A stretch of DNA of 64,000 nucleotides from Anaerococcus hydrogenalis DSM 7454 (GTDB lineage Bacteria > Bacillota > Clostridia > Tissierellales > Peptoniphilaceae), in contig NZ_ABXA01000043.1 of the NCBI RefSeq assembly GCF_000173355.1, positions 53,501 through 117,500 of the forward strand. The letters run 5' to 3'. Numbering within the stretch: position 1 is the stretch's first letter; each line of letters begins with the position of its first letter. Below, piece after piece: positions 20,664 through 30,053 of the stretch. A model generated the notes under the pieces. It did not search any database. It was given only the letters and a program-made list of their open reading frames with translations, and had not been told where the DNA came from. Position numbers and translations under genes: made by a program.

Positions 20664-21961
20664 TGAGTAAAACATTTAATATAAAAACCCTAGGCTGTAA
20701 GGTTAACCAATATGAATCTGAAGCCATTGAAGAGTTATTCAAAAAAAGAGGTTTTGAAAAGAAAGAAGACAATGCTGATATTTATGTTATAAATACTTGT
20801 ACCGTAACAAATATGAGCGATAGAAAATCTAGACAGACAATATCAAAAGCTAGAAAAGAAAATAAGGATGCAATTATTGCAGTTATTGGATGCTATTCCC
20901 AAGTTAAGGGGGACGAAGTAAAAGAAATTGAAGGCGTTGATATTGTTTTAGGATCAAGAAATAAGGAAGAAGTTGTAGATCTTTGTGAAAACTTTATAAG
21001 TGATCATGTGAAAACCAAAGATGTGGAAGAATTTAAAATAGGGGAGGCCATTGAGGATTTAGAAATTTCTAACCAAGCTGATATGACCCGTTCCTATATA
21101 AAAATTCAAGATGGTTGTAATATGTATTGTTCTTATTGCTTAATTCCTTATGCAAGGGGAAATATTGCATCAAGAGATTTGGTATCAATTATTGACGAGG
21201 CAAAAAGATTAAGAGACAATGGCTTTAAAGAAATTGTCCTAACAGGAATTCATGTTGCAAGTTATGGAAAAGATCTAGATTTAAATATTTCCTTGATAGA
21301 TGTAATTGAACATATTGCTAAAATTGATGGAATTGAAAGAATTAGACTTTCATCAATGGAGCCAAGACATATTGATAGGGAATTTTTACAGAGAATGAAA
21401 GATACAAAAAAAGCATGTGACCATTTTCATTTATCCCTTCAATCAGGTTCAGATGATGTACTAAAACTAATGAACAGAAAATATGATACAAAAATTTTCA
21501 AGGAAAAAGTTGACTTGATTAGGGAATATTTCCCAAATGCTGGATTAACTACTGATATTATTGTAGGTTTTCCAAATGAAAGTGAAAAAAATCACGAGCA
21601 AACAAAGGATTTTGTAAGAAATATTAAATTTTCTAAGACCCATCTTTTTAAATATTCTAAAAGAGATGGAACAAAGGCAGCAAATATGAAAAATCAAGTC
21701 GATGGTAATACTAAAAAAAGAAGGTCGAAAGAGCTTTCAGTAATAGAGAAGAAAAATTCTCATGAATTTTTGGATAAGCAGATTGGAAAAACTTTATCAG
21801 TTTTATTTGAAACCAAAACAGAGCTTGATGGATATAAGTCAGGATATTCTACAAATTATTTAAGGGTTCACACAAAAGATGATGTTGGAATAAATGAAAT
21901 TAAGGATATAAAAATCACCCAAAGAATTGATGATTATTTGATTGGTCAAATAATTTCTTAA
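20663..21961 (+). CDS. mtaB: tRNA t6A37 methylthiotransferase MtaB
   Basis: Radical SAM methylthiotransferase that converts t6A37 to ms2t6A37 in ANN-decoding tRNAs. The 432 residues begin with the UPF0004 domain (TLGCKVNQYESEAIEELF). The radical SAM cluster CNMYCSYC lies near residue 152, followed by SSMEPRHID, and a TRAM-like end. The TLGCKVNQ start and the absence of the MiaB-type signature favour MtaB over MiaB or RimO. It overlaps dnaJ by one base, and the dnaJ-mtaB neighbourhood is common in Firmicutes. Confidence 0.92.
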   Translation: MSKTFNIKTLGCKVNQYESEAIEELFKKRGFEKKEDNADIYVINTCTVTNMSDRKSRQTISKARKENKDAIIAVIGCYSQVKGDEVKEIEGVDIVLGSRNKEEVVDLCENFISDHVKTKDVEEFKIGEAIEDLEISNQADMTRSYIKIQDGCNMYCSYCLIPYARGNIASRDLVSIIDEAKRLRDNGFKEIVLTGIHVASYGKDLDLNISLIDVIEHIAKIDGIERIRLSSMEPRHIDREFLQRMKDTKKACDHFHLSLQSGSDDVLKLMNRKYDTKIFKEKVDLIREYFPNAGLTTDIIVGFPNESEKNHEQTKDFVRNIKFSKTHLFKYSKRDGTKAANMKNQVDGNTKKRRSKELSVIEKKNSHEFLDKQIGKTLSVLFETKTELDGYKSGYSTNYLRVHTKDDVGINEIKDIKITQRIDDYLIGQIIS

Positions 21962-21983
21962 GTCAGCTATGCTGGCTTTTTTT
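21962..21983 (+). terminator. Terminator after mtaB
   Basis: GTCAGC, TAT loop and GCTGGC (21962-21976), then a run of seven T. It begins at the mtaB stop codon. Confidence 0.85.
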
Positions 21984-22022
21984 ATTGACTTTTTTTAAAT
22001 AATATCTTAGATAAGAAATATT

Positions 22023-22051
22023 TTGAATTTTATTTTGTATTGATTTATAAT
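22023..22051 (+). promoter_or_regulatory. Promoter for the CstA-like transporter
   Basis: TTGAAT (22023-22028), a 17-base spacer and TATAAT (22046-22051), followed by AAGGAGG at 22073-22079. Confidence 0.6.
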
Positions 22052-22083
22052 TTAAGAGAATTAATTTTTAATAAGGAGGATAT

Positions 22084-23538
22084 ATGGTATTATTTTTTAT
22101 TGGTCTTGCCATCCTTATTTTTGGAGCTATACTTTATTCAAAAGTTGTTGAAAGTCAATTTCAACCAGATGATAGAGAAACCCCAGCTGTAAGAAAAGCA
22201 GACGGTGTTGATTATGTTACTATGAGTAAAAAGAAAAATTGGTTGATAAATTTATTAAATATTGCTGGAACTGGACCAATTCTAGGTCCTATCCAAGGTA
22301 TTTTATTTGGGCCGATTGCTTTTTTAGCAATTCCATTAGGATGTGTTTTTGCAGGAGCTGTTCATGATTATGCAACAGGAATGATTTCTATGAGAAATGG
22401 TGGAAGTCAGGTTCCAAAGTTAGTTGGTAAATATTTAGGAACAAATGTCAAACGATTTTATAATATTGTTATAGCAATTTTATTACTTTTAACTGGAACA
22501 GTTTTTGTTTATACGCCCGGAGATTTGATTGCACATGATATTATGGGGCTTAGTCCTAATTCAAATGTTATTTGGATTATATATGGAATTATTTTTGTTT
22601 ATTATATTCTTTCAACAGTTTTACCAATTGATAAATTAATTGGAAGAATTTATCCAATCTTTGGTGCTTTCTTGTTGATTTCATCATTTGGAGTATTTAT
22701 AGGGATTCTAATGAAAGGGCTTTCTCATTTGCAATTTGAAGGATATGGATTGTTTTATGACCACCCTGATGGTCAAAAATTTATTCCTTCATTTTTTATA
22801 ACTGTAGCTTGTGGTATCCTTTCAGGATTTCATGGATCTCAAGTAACTCTTGTATCAAGAACAGTTGCTAAAGAAAAAGAAGCTATGGGAACTTTTTATT
22901 CTACAATGATTACAGAAGGTTTTATAGCCATGGTTTGGGCAGCAGGTGCCTTGGTTTTATTTTCATCAGGAAAATCAGCTCTAGATACAGCTGGTACCTT
23001 AATGGTTGGACAAATTTCTAGAAATTTCATGGGCTCAGTTGGTGGATATTTAGCAATAATTGGTGTAATAGCACTTCCAATTACAAGTGGTGATACAGCC
23101 TTTAGGTCCTTGAGATTAATTGTTTCAGAAGAATTAAATATTGACCAAAGATCAGGTTTTAAAAGAGCAATAGTTGCAGCTGTTTTATTTGTGCCTGCAA
23201 TAATTATTCTTGTTTTTGCTAAATCTAATCCTAATGGATTTAATATTTTATGGAGATATTTTGGATTTACAAATCAATTTGTGGCTATATTTGCCCTAGC
23301 TGTTGCAACGACATACTTGATTATAAATAATAAGAAATATTTGATGACCTTGATACCAGGAATTTTTTACACATTTATTGTATTTACCTTTATAATAAGT
23401 GCGAAAAAGATTGGTTTTGGTCTTGATTTAAAAATTGCCTATGTATTAGGTACAATAATTGCAGTTTTATATGGTGTATTTATTGTTAAAAATGCGAATA
23501 AAAGAAGAAACGAAATAAAAAATATTATATTAGATTAA
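22084..23538 (+). CDS. CstA-family carbon starvation / peptide or pyruvate transporter
   Basis: Integral membrane protein with about 13 predicted helices over 484 residues. The conserved CstA segments are GTGPILGPIQGILFGPIAFL near residue 60, and HDYATGMISMRNGG near 95. Also present are SGFHGSQVTLVSRTV and PITSGDTAFRSLRLIVSEE. Family members import peptides or pyruvate. The protein is the short form, as in many Firmicutes, compared with about 700 residues in E. coli CstA. It is a single-gene unit with its own promoter and terminator; the substrate cannot be told from sequence. Confidence 0.85.
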   Translation: MVLFFIGLAILIFGAILYSKVVESQFQPDDRETPAVRKADGVDYVTMSKKKNWLINLLNIAGTGPILGPIQGILFGPIAFLAIPLGCVFAGAVHDYATGMISMRNGGSQVPKLVGKYLGTNVKRFYNIVIAILLLLTGTVFVYTPGDLIAHDIMGLSPNSNVIWIIYGIIFVYYILSTVLPIDKLIGRIYPIFGAFLLISSFGVFIGILMKGLSHLQFEGYGLFYDHPDGQKFIPSFFITVACGILSGFHGSQVTLVSRTVAKEKEAMGTFYSTMITEGFIAMVWAAGALVLFSSGKSALDTAGTLMVGQISRNFMGSVGGYLAIIGVIALPITSGDTAFRSLRLIVSEELNIDQRSGFKRAIVAAVLFVPAIIILVFAKSNPNGFNILWRYFGFTNQFVAIFALAVATTYLIINNKKYLMTLIPGIFYTFIVFTFIISAKKIGFGLDLKIAYVLGTIIAVLYGVFIVKNANKRRNEIKNIILD

Positions 23539-23548
23539 TTCATTAAAA

Positions 23549-23572
23549 GATCAGCCTTGCTGGTCTTTTTTA
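23549..23572 (+). terminator. Terminator after the CstA-like gene
   Basis: GATCAGC (23549-23555), CTT loop and GCTGGTC (23559-23565), then TTTTTT. Confidence 0.85.
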
Positions 23573-23574
23573 AT

Positions 23575-23880
23575 AAATAAAAAACCGTATATTGACGGTT
23601 TTAGAGCGTAGACAAAGTCAGTTTAATGATATATTAATAATTCAAAAATAAAATTGTGCTATAACCCATCTCGATTAGATAAATATGCCTTGATTAGGCA
23701 TATTTATCCCTAAAACTAAGTTCGAAAGCACGAATAAGTTTGTGTAGCAAATATGTTTTAGTGTGAGTGAAACGAACGCATGGAGAGATCTCATGAGATT
23801 TCTCCGCTCGTTGTACTCGGTCGAAATGGGTAAATTTTTAGTTTGTCAACATACCGTAACCATCTATTGACGATTTTATT
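23575..23880. repeat. Large palindromic element, copy B (variant with extra inner hairpins)
   Basis: It starts with a hairpin (ACCGTATATTGACGGT) followed by GAGCGTAGACAAA, and ends with TTTGTCAAC followed by ACCGTA and TATTGACG again. Inside are two clear hairpins: AAATATGCC/GGCATATTT (near 23682-23706) and GGAGAGATCTC/GAGATTTCTCC (near 23780-23803). ACCCATCTCGA on the left pairs with TCGAAATGGGT on the right. AGCACGAATA and GTAGACAAA are shared with the other copies. It fills most of the gap between the transporter and tRNA-Thr. No coding sequence is seen in it. Confidence 0.6.
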
Positions 23881-23881
23881 T

Positions 23882-23957
23882 TGGAGCTGGAAACAGGACT
23901 TGAACCCGCAACCTTTTGTTTACGATACAATTGCTCTACCGATTGAGCTATTCCAGC
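23882..23957 (-). tRNA. tRNA-Thr (anticodon CGU)
   Basis: A 76-base cloverleaf with encoded CCA. The acceptor GCTGGAA/TTCCAGC is perfect. The D stem is GCTC/GAGC, the anticodon loop ATCGTAA gives CGU reading ACG codons, and the T loop is TTCAAGT. G1-C72, C2-G71 and G35-U36 agree with threonine identity. The anticodon stem ATTGT/ACAAA has an A-A mismatch at its outer pair, and position 32 is A rather than a pyrimidine. Confidence 0.93.
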
Positions 23958-23967
23958 TTATAATTTT

Positions 23968-23995
23968 ATTATACGAAAAATATCCTTATAATCAA
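23968..23995 (-). promoter_or_regulatory. Promoter of tRNA-Thr
   Basis: On the minus strand TTGATT (23990-23995), a 16-base spacer and TATAAT (23968-23973) sit 11 bases before the tRNA 5' end. Confidence 0.65.
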
Positions 23996-24026
23996 TAAAT
24001 ATAGATTTCTAATTTATGATAATTTT

Positions 24027-24035
24027 TGGTATAAT
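24027..24035 (+). promoter_or_regulatory. Extended -10 promoter for the membrane protein pair
   Basis: TGGTATAAT lies 18 bases before the ATG at 24054, with AAGGTGG as ribosome site. There is no clear -35. Confidence 0.5.
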
Positions 24036-24053
24036 TGTCTAAAAGGTGGTAAT

Positions 24054-24326
24054 ATGGATAATTTAAATTATGATAGAATATATGCTATTTTAAATGAAAT
24101 TAACATACCCTTAGTTATAGTAGCCTTCTTAGTTGGATTGGTTATTTTGTTTTTAATATCAAAAGTCCTACTTAAATTAGGAATGTTTTTGTTAGTCTTT
24201 ACCTTTATATTTGATATGGTAATTAGGCTTATACCCTTTGATATTTATGCAAATTTTCCAACTACGAAACTTATTATTTGGGTTATGTATGGTATAGGAT
24301 TTTTATTTTTGCCTATAAAAATATAA
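24054..24326 (+). CDS. Small membrane protein of unknown function
   Basis: I do not recognise this 90-residue protein. It has three hydrophobic stretches, around residues 18-36, 41-60 and 70-88, each long enough to span the membrane, and few charged residues. The ATG follows an AAGGTGG site and an extended -10 promoter, so it is likely expressed. The next gene begins within a few bases of its stop and is also a membrane-anchored unknown, so the two probably act together. Confidence 0.7.
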   Translation: MDNLNYDRIYAILNEINIPLVIVAFLVGLVILFLISKVLLKLGMFLLVFTFIFDMVIRLIPFDIYANFPTTKLIIWVMYGIGFLFLPIKI

Positions 24327-24334
24327 AAAGACTT

Positions 24335-25237
24335 ATGAAAAATAAAAAGAAAAAGGAACTTTTTAAGGATAAAAAACCAGTAGAAAAAGAAAAATCTAAT
24401 AATAATCCAATAAAAAAATTCTTTTCTTATACTGGATCTCTTCCATTTTTATTGATGCTTATTTTAAATATTTTTGCTCCTGGAGATGGGATTTATAAAA
24501 ATATTTTAAATTTACTAACAAGCCTTTCATTTTTGTTTATGGTTTTTACAACCTTGTATAATACCTACAAAAGGGTAGATACTATGAAGGAAAATAGGGG
24601 AAGAATGAGGTTTGATGATCTAAATATTCCTTTTAAGAAAAAATCTCCTAACATAAGCAAGAATAACGATAGGAAGGTTTTGAAAAAAGAAAATGATAGT
24701 CATAATTATATAGAAAAAGAGGAAGATTTAGATAAGACTCAAACAAGAAGGTTGAATCTCAATGATATTGAAGATGAATTAAATAAGGAAAAATTTGACC
24801 ATATTAACCTAGATGATTTTAAGAATAACATGGACCAAAATGATTTGATAAACCTAATAAATGATAAAAATAATAAACTTATAACTATGATTTCCCTTAC
24901 AAATTTATCCGACGGGGTCAAGAAATCCTACAAGTCTAATAAGTGTATTGCAGATATTAGGCAAGATGATGAATTTAAGGTTGATTTAGAATTTGAAAAT
25001 TTCAACGACTATGATTATGGAAGGTTTATTGATTTATTATTAGATTATTCAAAAAATAGGGGAAAATATAAGTTTCAACTTGATTTAATTCCACAAAAAG
25101 CAAAAAATTCTAAGGTTGTTTTTTATGATCCATCAAACTTGTATGAGCTTGATAGAGAATTTGGGGATAAATTTCAAGGAAGAACAATTTCTATGAATTT
25201 CCCAAAATATAAGATAAATTATATAACAGAAAATTAA
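24335..25237 (+). CDS. Membrane-anchored protein of unknown function
   Basis: A 300-residue protein when started at the ATG at 24335. An in-frame TTG at 24278 would overlap the previous gene. A Lys-rich N-terminus is followed by two membrane helices (around residues 28-47 and 54-74), then a long, strongly charged Asn/Asp/Lys-rich linker, and a C-terminal alpha/beta region from about residue 190 (ISLTNLSDGVKKSY onward). No known domain is recognised. It is probably co-transcribed with the preceding small membrane protein, and a strong terminator follows. Confidence 0.7.
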   Translation: MKNKKKKELFKDKKPVEKEKSNNNPIKKFFSYTGSLPFLLMLILNIFAPGDGIYKNILNLLTSLSFLFMVFTTLYNTYKRVDTMKENRGRMRFDDLNIPFKKKSPNISKNNDRKVLKKENDSHNYIEKEEDLDKTQTRRLNLNDIEDELNKEKFDHINLDDFKNNMDQNDLINLINDKNNKLITMISLTNLSDGVKKSYKSNKCIADIRQDDEFKVDLEFENFNDYDYGRFIDLLLDYSKNRGKYKFQLDLIPQKAKNSKVVFYDPSNLYELDREFGDKFQGRTISMNFPKYKINYITEN

Positions 25238-25242
25238 TTACA

Positions 25243-25274
25243 CTCCTTAAATCTATGTGATTTAAGGAGCTTTT
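25243..25274 (+). terminator. Terminator after the membrane protein pair
   Basis: CTCCTTAAAT (25243-25252) and ATTTAAGGAG (25260-25269) form a perfect 10-pair stem, followed by CTTTTTAATTT. Confidence 0.9.
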
Positions 25275-25386
25275 TAATTTTCTTAAAAAAGAGTATAATA
25301 TTTTTGTATGTAAAAAAATATTTTGATTTTTAAATATAGGAAATTTCCTATATTTTTGTAATTTAAGATAAATTAGTGAGGTAGTA

Positions 25387-27474
25387 ATGGAAATATCAAA
25401 AATTCTTTCAGAAGAATTATCTATTAAGGAAAAAAGCATTGATGAGGTAATCAAATTATTAGATGAAGGCTCAACAGTCGCTTTTATTGCAAGATATAGA
25501 AAAGAAAAAACTGGTGGTCTAAAAGATACAGAAATTAGAGATATAGAAAGCGGACTAACAAGACTTAGAAATTTTCAAAAAAGAAAAGAAGAAATTCTTA
25601 CATCTTTAGAAAATCAAGAAAAACTTGATGAAAAATTAAAAGAGCAAATTGACCAAGCTAAAACTTTGACAGAGCTTGAAGATATCTATGCTCCTTTTAA
25701 GAAAAAAAGAAAAACAAGGGCTGATAAGGCAAAAGAACTTGGACTAATGGAACTTTTGGATGAGATATTAATGAAGGCTCAAAGTGAAGAAGAGGCACTT
25801 TCTTTTGCAAAAAAATACATAAAAGAAGGTATAGAAGATGAGGCTGACGCTATAAATAAGTCCTTGGATATTTTGGCAGAAGATGTGGCAAATAATATTG
25901 AGGCAAAAAATATTATAAGAAGAGATGGACTGGTTAGGGCAAGGATTTTGGCAGAAAAAAAGGAAGATGAAGATTTAACCTATGAAAATTATTATGATTT
26001 TAATGAAAAGATCAAAAATCTAAAGCCTTTTCAAATTTTGGCCTTAAATAGGGCAGAGAAAAATAATGATTTGACTGTAAAGTTAGAATTTACAGATAAT
26101 TATAACTTAACTTTAATTAAAAATCTTTATAAATCTAATAATGACTATACAGAATCCTTGATAAAAAAAGCCATAGAAGATTCTTATAAGAGACTTTTAA
26201 TTCCAACTATAACAACTGAAATAAAAAATAAGTTAACTGAAAAAGCAGAAGAAGAGTCAATAAAAGTTTTTTCAAAAAACCTAAAGCCATATATTTTGCA
26301 AAGGCCAATCAAAGATAAAAATATAATAGGCCTTGACACAGGATATAGGACAGGTTGTAAGGTTGCAGTAATTGATAAGCACGGAAAATATTTAGACCAA
26401 GCTGTAATTTATCCAGTAAAACCTCACTCAAAAGAAAGAGAAGCAATAGATCTTTTGAAAAATTTTATAAAAAAATATAATGTTGACATTATTGCCTTGG
26501 GAAATGCAACTGCAAGTAGGGAAACTGAAGCTGTAGTAAATAAATTATTAAAAGAAGTCGAGGGAGTTTCTTATGCAATTGTAAATGAAGCTGGGGCGTC
26601 AGTATATTCAGCATCAAAGCTTGGAGAAGAAGAATTTCCAGACTTGGATGTTACAATAAGAGGAGCAATCTCAATGGCAAGAAGGCTTCAAGATCCTATG
26701 GCAGAACTTGTGAAAATAGATCCAAAACATTTGGGGGTTGGCCAATACCAACATGACATAAATCAAAAAAAATTGGATGAAGAACTTTCAAAAGTTGTAG
26801 AAGATAGTGTAAATGAAGTCGGAGTAAATATTAATAATGCCTCCTACAAATTATTATCCTATGTTTCAGGCTTAAATTTAAATCTTGCCAAAAGAATAGA
26901 AGAAGATTTTAAAAATGGAGAAATAGTAGAAAGAAAAGATTTAAAAAAAGTTAAAGGTCTTGGAGATAAAACTTATAAAATGGCAGCTGGATTTTTGAGA
27001 TTTCCTGATTCACCAAACTTTTTAGATAATACTGCTGTCCATCCAGAAAGTTATAAAATAGCCAAAAAGCTTGTTGATTATGATTTAGAAAATATTGACT
27101 TGGAAAAATGTGCGACAGATCTTGATGTTGGGGTATTAACATTAGAGGATATAATAGATGAGCTAAAAAAACCAGGACGTGATCCTAGGGATGAACTTCC
27201 AGAAGTAATAACAAAAAGTGAAGTTTTATCAATCGATGATCTTAAAGAAGGCGATGTTTTAGAAGGTACTGTTAGAAATATTACAGAATTTGGCTGCTTT
27301 GTAGATATAGGAGTTGGAATCGATGGGCTTGTCCATATTTCAAATATGAGCGATAAATTTATTAAAGATCCTAATGAGATTGTTACAAATTCTGATATAA
27401 TAAAGGTAAAAGTAATTGAAATCGATAAAAAAAGAGAAAGAATAGGTTTATCGATGAAAAATATTAAGGAGTAA
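25387..27474 (+). CDS. tex: Tex-family S1 RNA-binding protein
   Basis: Conserved nucleic-acid-binding protein related to transcription elongation factor Spt6. The 695 residues show the Tex N-terminal helical domain (IAFRYRKE-like FIARYRKEKTGGL), the YqgF/RNase H-like domain (IIGLDTGYRTGCKVAVID near residue 313), the helix-hairpin-helix region (KRIEEDFKNGEIVERKDLKKVKG-type), and a C-terminal S1 domain from about residue 620 (GDVLEGTVRNITEFGCFVDIG). It lies four bases before the EIIA gene. Its exact cellular role is unsettled in most species. Confidence 0.95.
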   Translation: MEISKILSEELSIKEKSIDEVIKLLDEGSTVAFIARYRKEKTGGLKDTEIRDIESGLTRLRNFQKRKEEILTSLENQEKLDEKLKEQIDQAKTLTELEDIYAPFKKKRKTRADKAKELGLMELLDEILMKAQSEEEALSFAKKYIKEGIEDEADAINKSLDILAEDVANNIEAKNIIRRDGLVRARILAEKKEDEDLTYENYYDFNEKIKNLKPFQILALNRAEKNNDLTVKLEFTDNYNLTLIKNLYKSNNDYTESLIKKAIEDSYKRLLIPTITTEIKNKLTEKAEEESIKVFSKNLKPYILQRPIKDKNIIGLDTGYRTGCKVAVIDKHGKYLDQAVIYPVKPHSKEREAIDLLKNFIKKYNVDIIALGNATASRETEAVVNKLLKEVEGVSYAIVNEAGASVYSASKLGEEEFPDLDVTIRGAISMARRLQDPMAELVKIDPKHLGVGQYQHDINQKKLDEELSKVVEDSVNEVGVNINNASYKLLSYVSGLNLNLAKRIEEDFKNGEIVERKDLKKVKGLGDKTYKMAAGFLRFPDSPNFLDNTAVHPESYKIAKKLVDYDLENIDLEKCATDLDVGVLTLEDIIDELKKPGRDPRDELPEVITKSEVLSIDDLKEGDVLEGTVRNITEFGCFVDIGVGIDGLVHISNMSDKFIKDPNEIVTNSDIIKVKVIEIDKKRERIGLSMKNIKE

Positions 27475-27477
27475 AAT

Positions 27478-27969
27478 ATGTTTAATTTTTTTAAAAAGAA
27501 AAAAACTGAAGAGAAAAAAGTTTCAATAGCAAGTCCTGTTAATGGAAAAGTAGTAAAACTAGAAGAAGTTCCAGATCCAGTTTTTGCTGAAAAAATGGTA
27601 GGAGATGGATTTGCAGTAATCCCATCTGATGGGGAAGTTTTTGCACCAGTAAGTGGAGAAGTTACCCTTCAACCAGATGGATATCATGCTATAGGAATAA
27701 AAACAGATGAAGGAATTGAAGTTTTGGTTCACTTTGGACTTGAAACTGTAGAATTAAAAGGTGATGGATTTACTCCTCACGTAAAAGTTGGAGATAGGGT
27801 TAATAAGGGAGATAAAGTTTTATCAGTAGATATTGAAAAAATAAAAGATAAGGTTCCATCATTAATAACACCTTGTATAGTAGCAAATCTTGAAGCAAAT
27901 ACCTTATCAGAAATAAACTTTGATGCAAATTGTGGAGATGAAGTTCAAACAGTTACAATTGTTGAATAA
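27478..27969 (+). CDS. Stand-alone PTS EIIA component, glucose type
   Basis: Phosphotransfer protein of the sugar phosphotransferase system. The 163 residues hold the EIIA-Glc fold, with His70 in PDGYHAIGI and the likely phosphorylated His85 in VLVHFGLETVELKGDGF. It begins with a short basic tail (FNFFKKKKTEEKK). No EIIB or EIIC is fused or nearby, so it must serve a permease encoded elsewhere or have a regulatory role. It lies directly behind tex, with proS 65 bases downstream. Confidence 0.92.
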   Translation: MFNFFKKKKTEEKKVSIASPVNGKVVKLEEVPDPVFAEKMVGDGFAVIPSDGEVFAPVSGEVTLQPDGYHAIGIKTDEGIEVLVHFGLETVELKGDGFTPHVKVGDRVNKGDKVLSVDIEKIKDKVPSLITPCIVANLEANTLSEINFDANCGDEVQTVTIVE

Positions 27970-28034
27970 TTGATAAAATAATTTGTCTGTGATAATATTT
28001 TTAGGTGGATAAATTATAAAAAATTGGAGGATAA

Positions 28035-29754
28035 ATGAGATTATCGAATTATTATATGCCTACATTAAGAGATGATCCTCAAGATGCAGAAACTCAAAGC
28101 CATAAATTATTGGTAAGGGGAGCTTTTATAAGAAAAACTTCATCAGGAGTTTATTCATACTTACCACTTGGCATGAGAGTAATAAATAAAATAGAAAATA
28201 TAGTAAGAAAATCTATGGAAAAATATGATTCCATAGAAGTTTCAACATCAGTATTACAAAGTAAAGATATTTGGGAAAAATCTGGTAGATGGCAAAATTT
28301 TGGACCGGAAATGTTTAAAATAAAAGATAGACATGACAGAGAGTATTGCCTAGGACCTACAGCAGAAGAACAATTTACTTCACTTATAAAAGATGAATTA
28401 AATTCATACAAGCAATTACCCTTAAATCTTTACCAAATTGTATCTAAATTTAGGGATGAAAAAAGACCAAGATTTGGAATAAATAGGTCAAGAGATTTTA
28501 TAATGAAAGATGCTTATTCATTTGATGTTGATATGGAAGGATTGGAAAAATCTTACCAAAAAATGTGGGATGCTTATGTAGAAGTATTTGATGCCTTAGG
28601 ACTTGATTATAAAATCGTAGAAGGCGATTCAGGAGCTATGGGTGGAAATACAAGTCATGAATTTATGGCCCTTGCCGAAACTGGAGAAGGAGAAATCTTC
28701 TATACAGAAAATTCTGATTATGCAGCTACAGATGAATCAGCTAAATTTTTCCTAGATATAGATGAAAATGAAGAGGAAAAAGAAATAGAATTAGTCCAAA
28801 CTAAGGATACTAAAACTATCGAAGAAGTTTCCAATTTTCTTAAAATAGACCAAAACAAATGTGCAAAAGCAGTTGACTTATTAGTCCAAGGAAAGCCAGT
28901 TCTTGTTTTTGTTCCAGGAGATAGGGAATTAAATATGGCAAAATTAATTTCTTATCTACAAGTTCCAGAACATGAAATTGAAATGATGGATGATGAAACA
29001 ATAAGAAAAATTACTGGAGCAGAACCAGGATTTACAGGTCCAAAAGATTTAAAAGAAGATATTAGGGTGATCGTTGATAAGTCCATTACTAGATATAAAA
29101 ATTTAGTAATTGGAGCAAATAAAACTGACCACCACTTTATAAATGCAAACTTTAAAAGAGATTTTGATGGTGAAATTGCCGATGATCTTTTAACAGCAAA
29201 AGAAGGGGACCTTTCTTTAGATGGAAAAGAAGAGCTTAAAATTGCTCGTGGTATAGAAGTTGGAAATATTTTTCAATTAGGAACAAAATATTCTGAAAGT
29301 CTTGAAGCATATTTCTTAGATGAAAATGGTAAGCAAAAAACCATTTATAATGGGATCTTATGGAATTGGAATTACAAGATCTATTTCAGCTATAATTGAG
29401 CAAAATTATGACGATAATGGAATTATATGGCCAACAAAGGTTGCACCTTTTGAGGCTTGGATAACTCTTGTTAATAAAAACAAGGAAGACCAAAAACAAT
29501 TAGCTGAAAAAATCTATGAATCTTTATTAGACCAAGGAATAGAAGTAATGCTTGATGACAGAAAAGAAAGAGCTGGAGTTAAATTTAACGACAGAGATCT
29601 TGTAGGCTGTCCTTATAGAATTACAGTAGGAAAAGATGCTAGCGATGATATAGTTGAATTTTCAAAAAGATCTGATATGGAAAATTTGAAAATGTCATCA
29701 GACGAGGCTATTGAAAAAATAGTTAAATCTATAAAAGAAGATTTATGCAAATAA
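28035..29754 (+). CDS. proS: Prolyl-tRNA synthetase (bacterial type), frameshifted
   Basis: Class IIa synthetase charging tRNA-Pro. The N-terminal part has motif 1 and motif 2 (FRDEKRPRFGINRSRDFIMKD-type). An inserted YbaK-like editing domain spans roughly residues 230-390, and the catalytic core resumes with motif 3 (SYGIGITRSISAIIEQ) and an anticodon-binding domain. The frame breaks at the A6 run near 29335-29340, where one surplus A turns KPFIMGSYG into KTIYNGIL and an early stop. Removing one A gives 572 residues ending at 29752-29754. The downstream half is fully conserved, so a homopolymer error is the simplest reading. Confidence 0.95.
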
Positions 29755-30044
29755 TTGATCATCAAATTTCACCAAAATTTATAAGAGAATTATTAGTTGA
29801 TAATTCAAAAATAATAGCTCTATTTCATGCAAATTGGTCTAATTTTTCAATTAAGGTCAAAGAAGATTTTTTTAAAAGAAGAAGAAGACTCATACAAAAA
29901 TATAAGAAAAATTATAATAGATATAGACAAAAATAGAGACTTATTAAAAAAATGGGTATTAATCAAATACCATCTTTAGTTTCAATAACTAAGGATAGAA
30001 AAAAAGGTAATGATTTTAATATAAATTTACTAAAAAATATTTAA
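29745..30044 (+). CDS. Thioredoxin-fold protein lacking the CxxC motif, two compensating frameshifts
   Basis: About 99 residues once corrected. The start MQIIDHQISPKFIRELL is followed by IIALFHANWSNFS, the position where thioredoxins have WCGPC; here both cysteines are replaced by serine. A helix, then KIIIDIDKNRDLLKKMGINQIPSLVSIT follows, keeping the cis-proline loop (IPS). The frame is broken by one surplus T in the T7 run at 29867-29873 and one missing A near 29946-29952, which compensate. It overlaps the proS stop by ten bases and ends nine bases before fba. A redox role is unlikely without the cysteines. Confidence 0.6.
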
Positions 30045-30053
30045 GGAGCGAAT

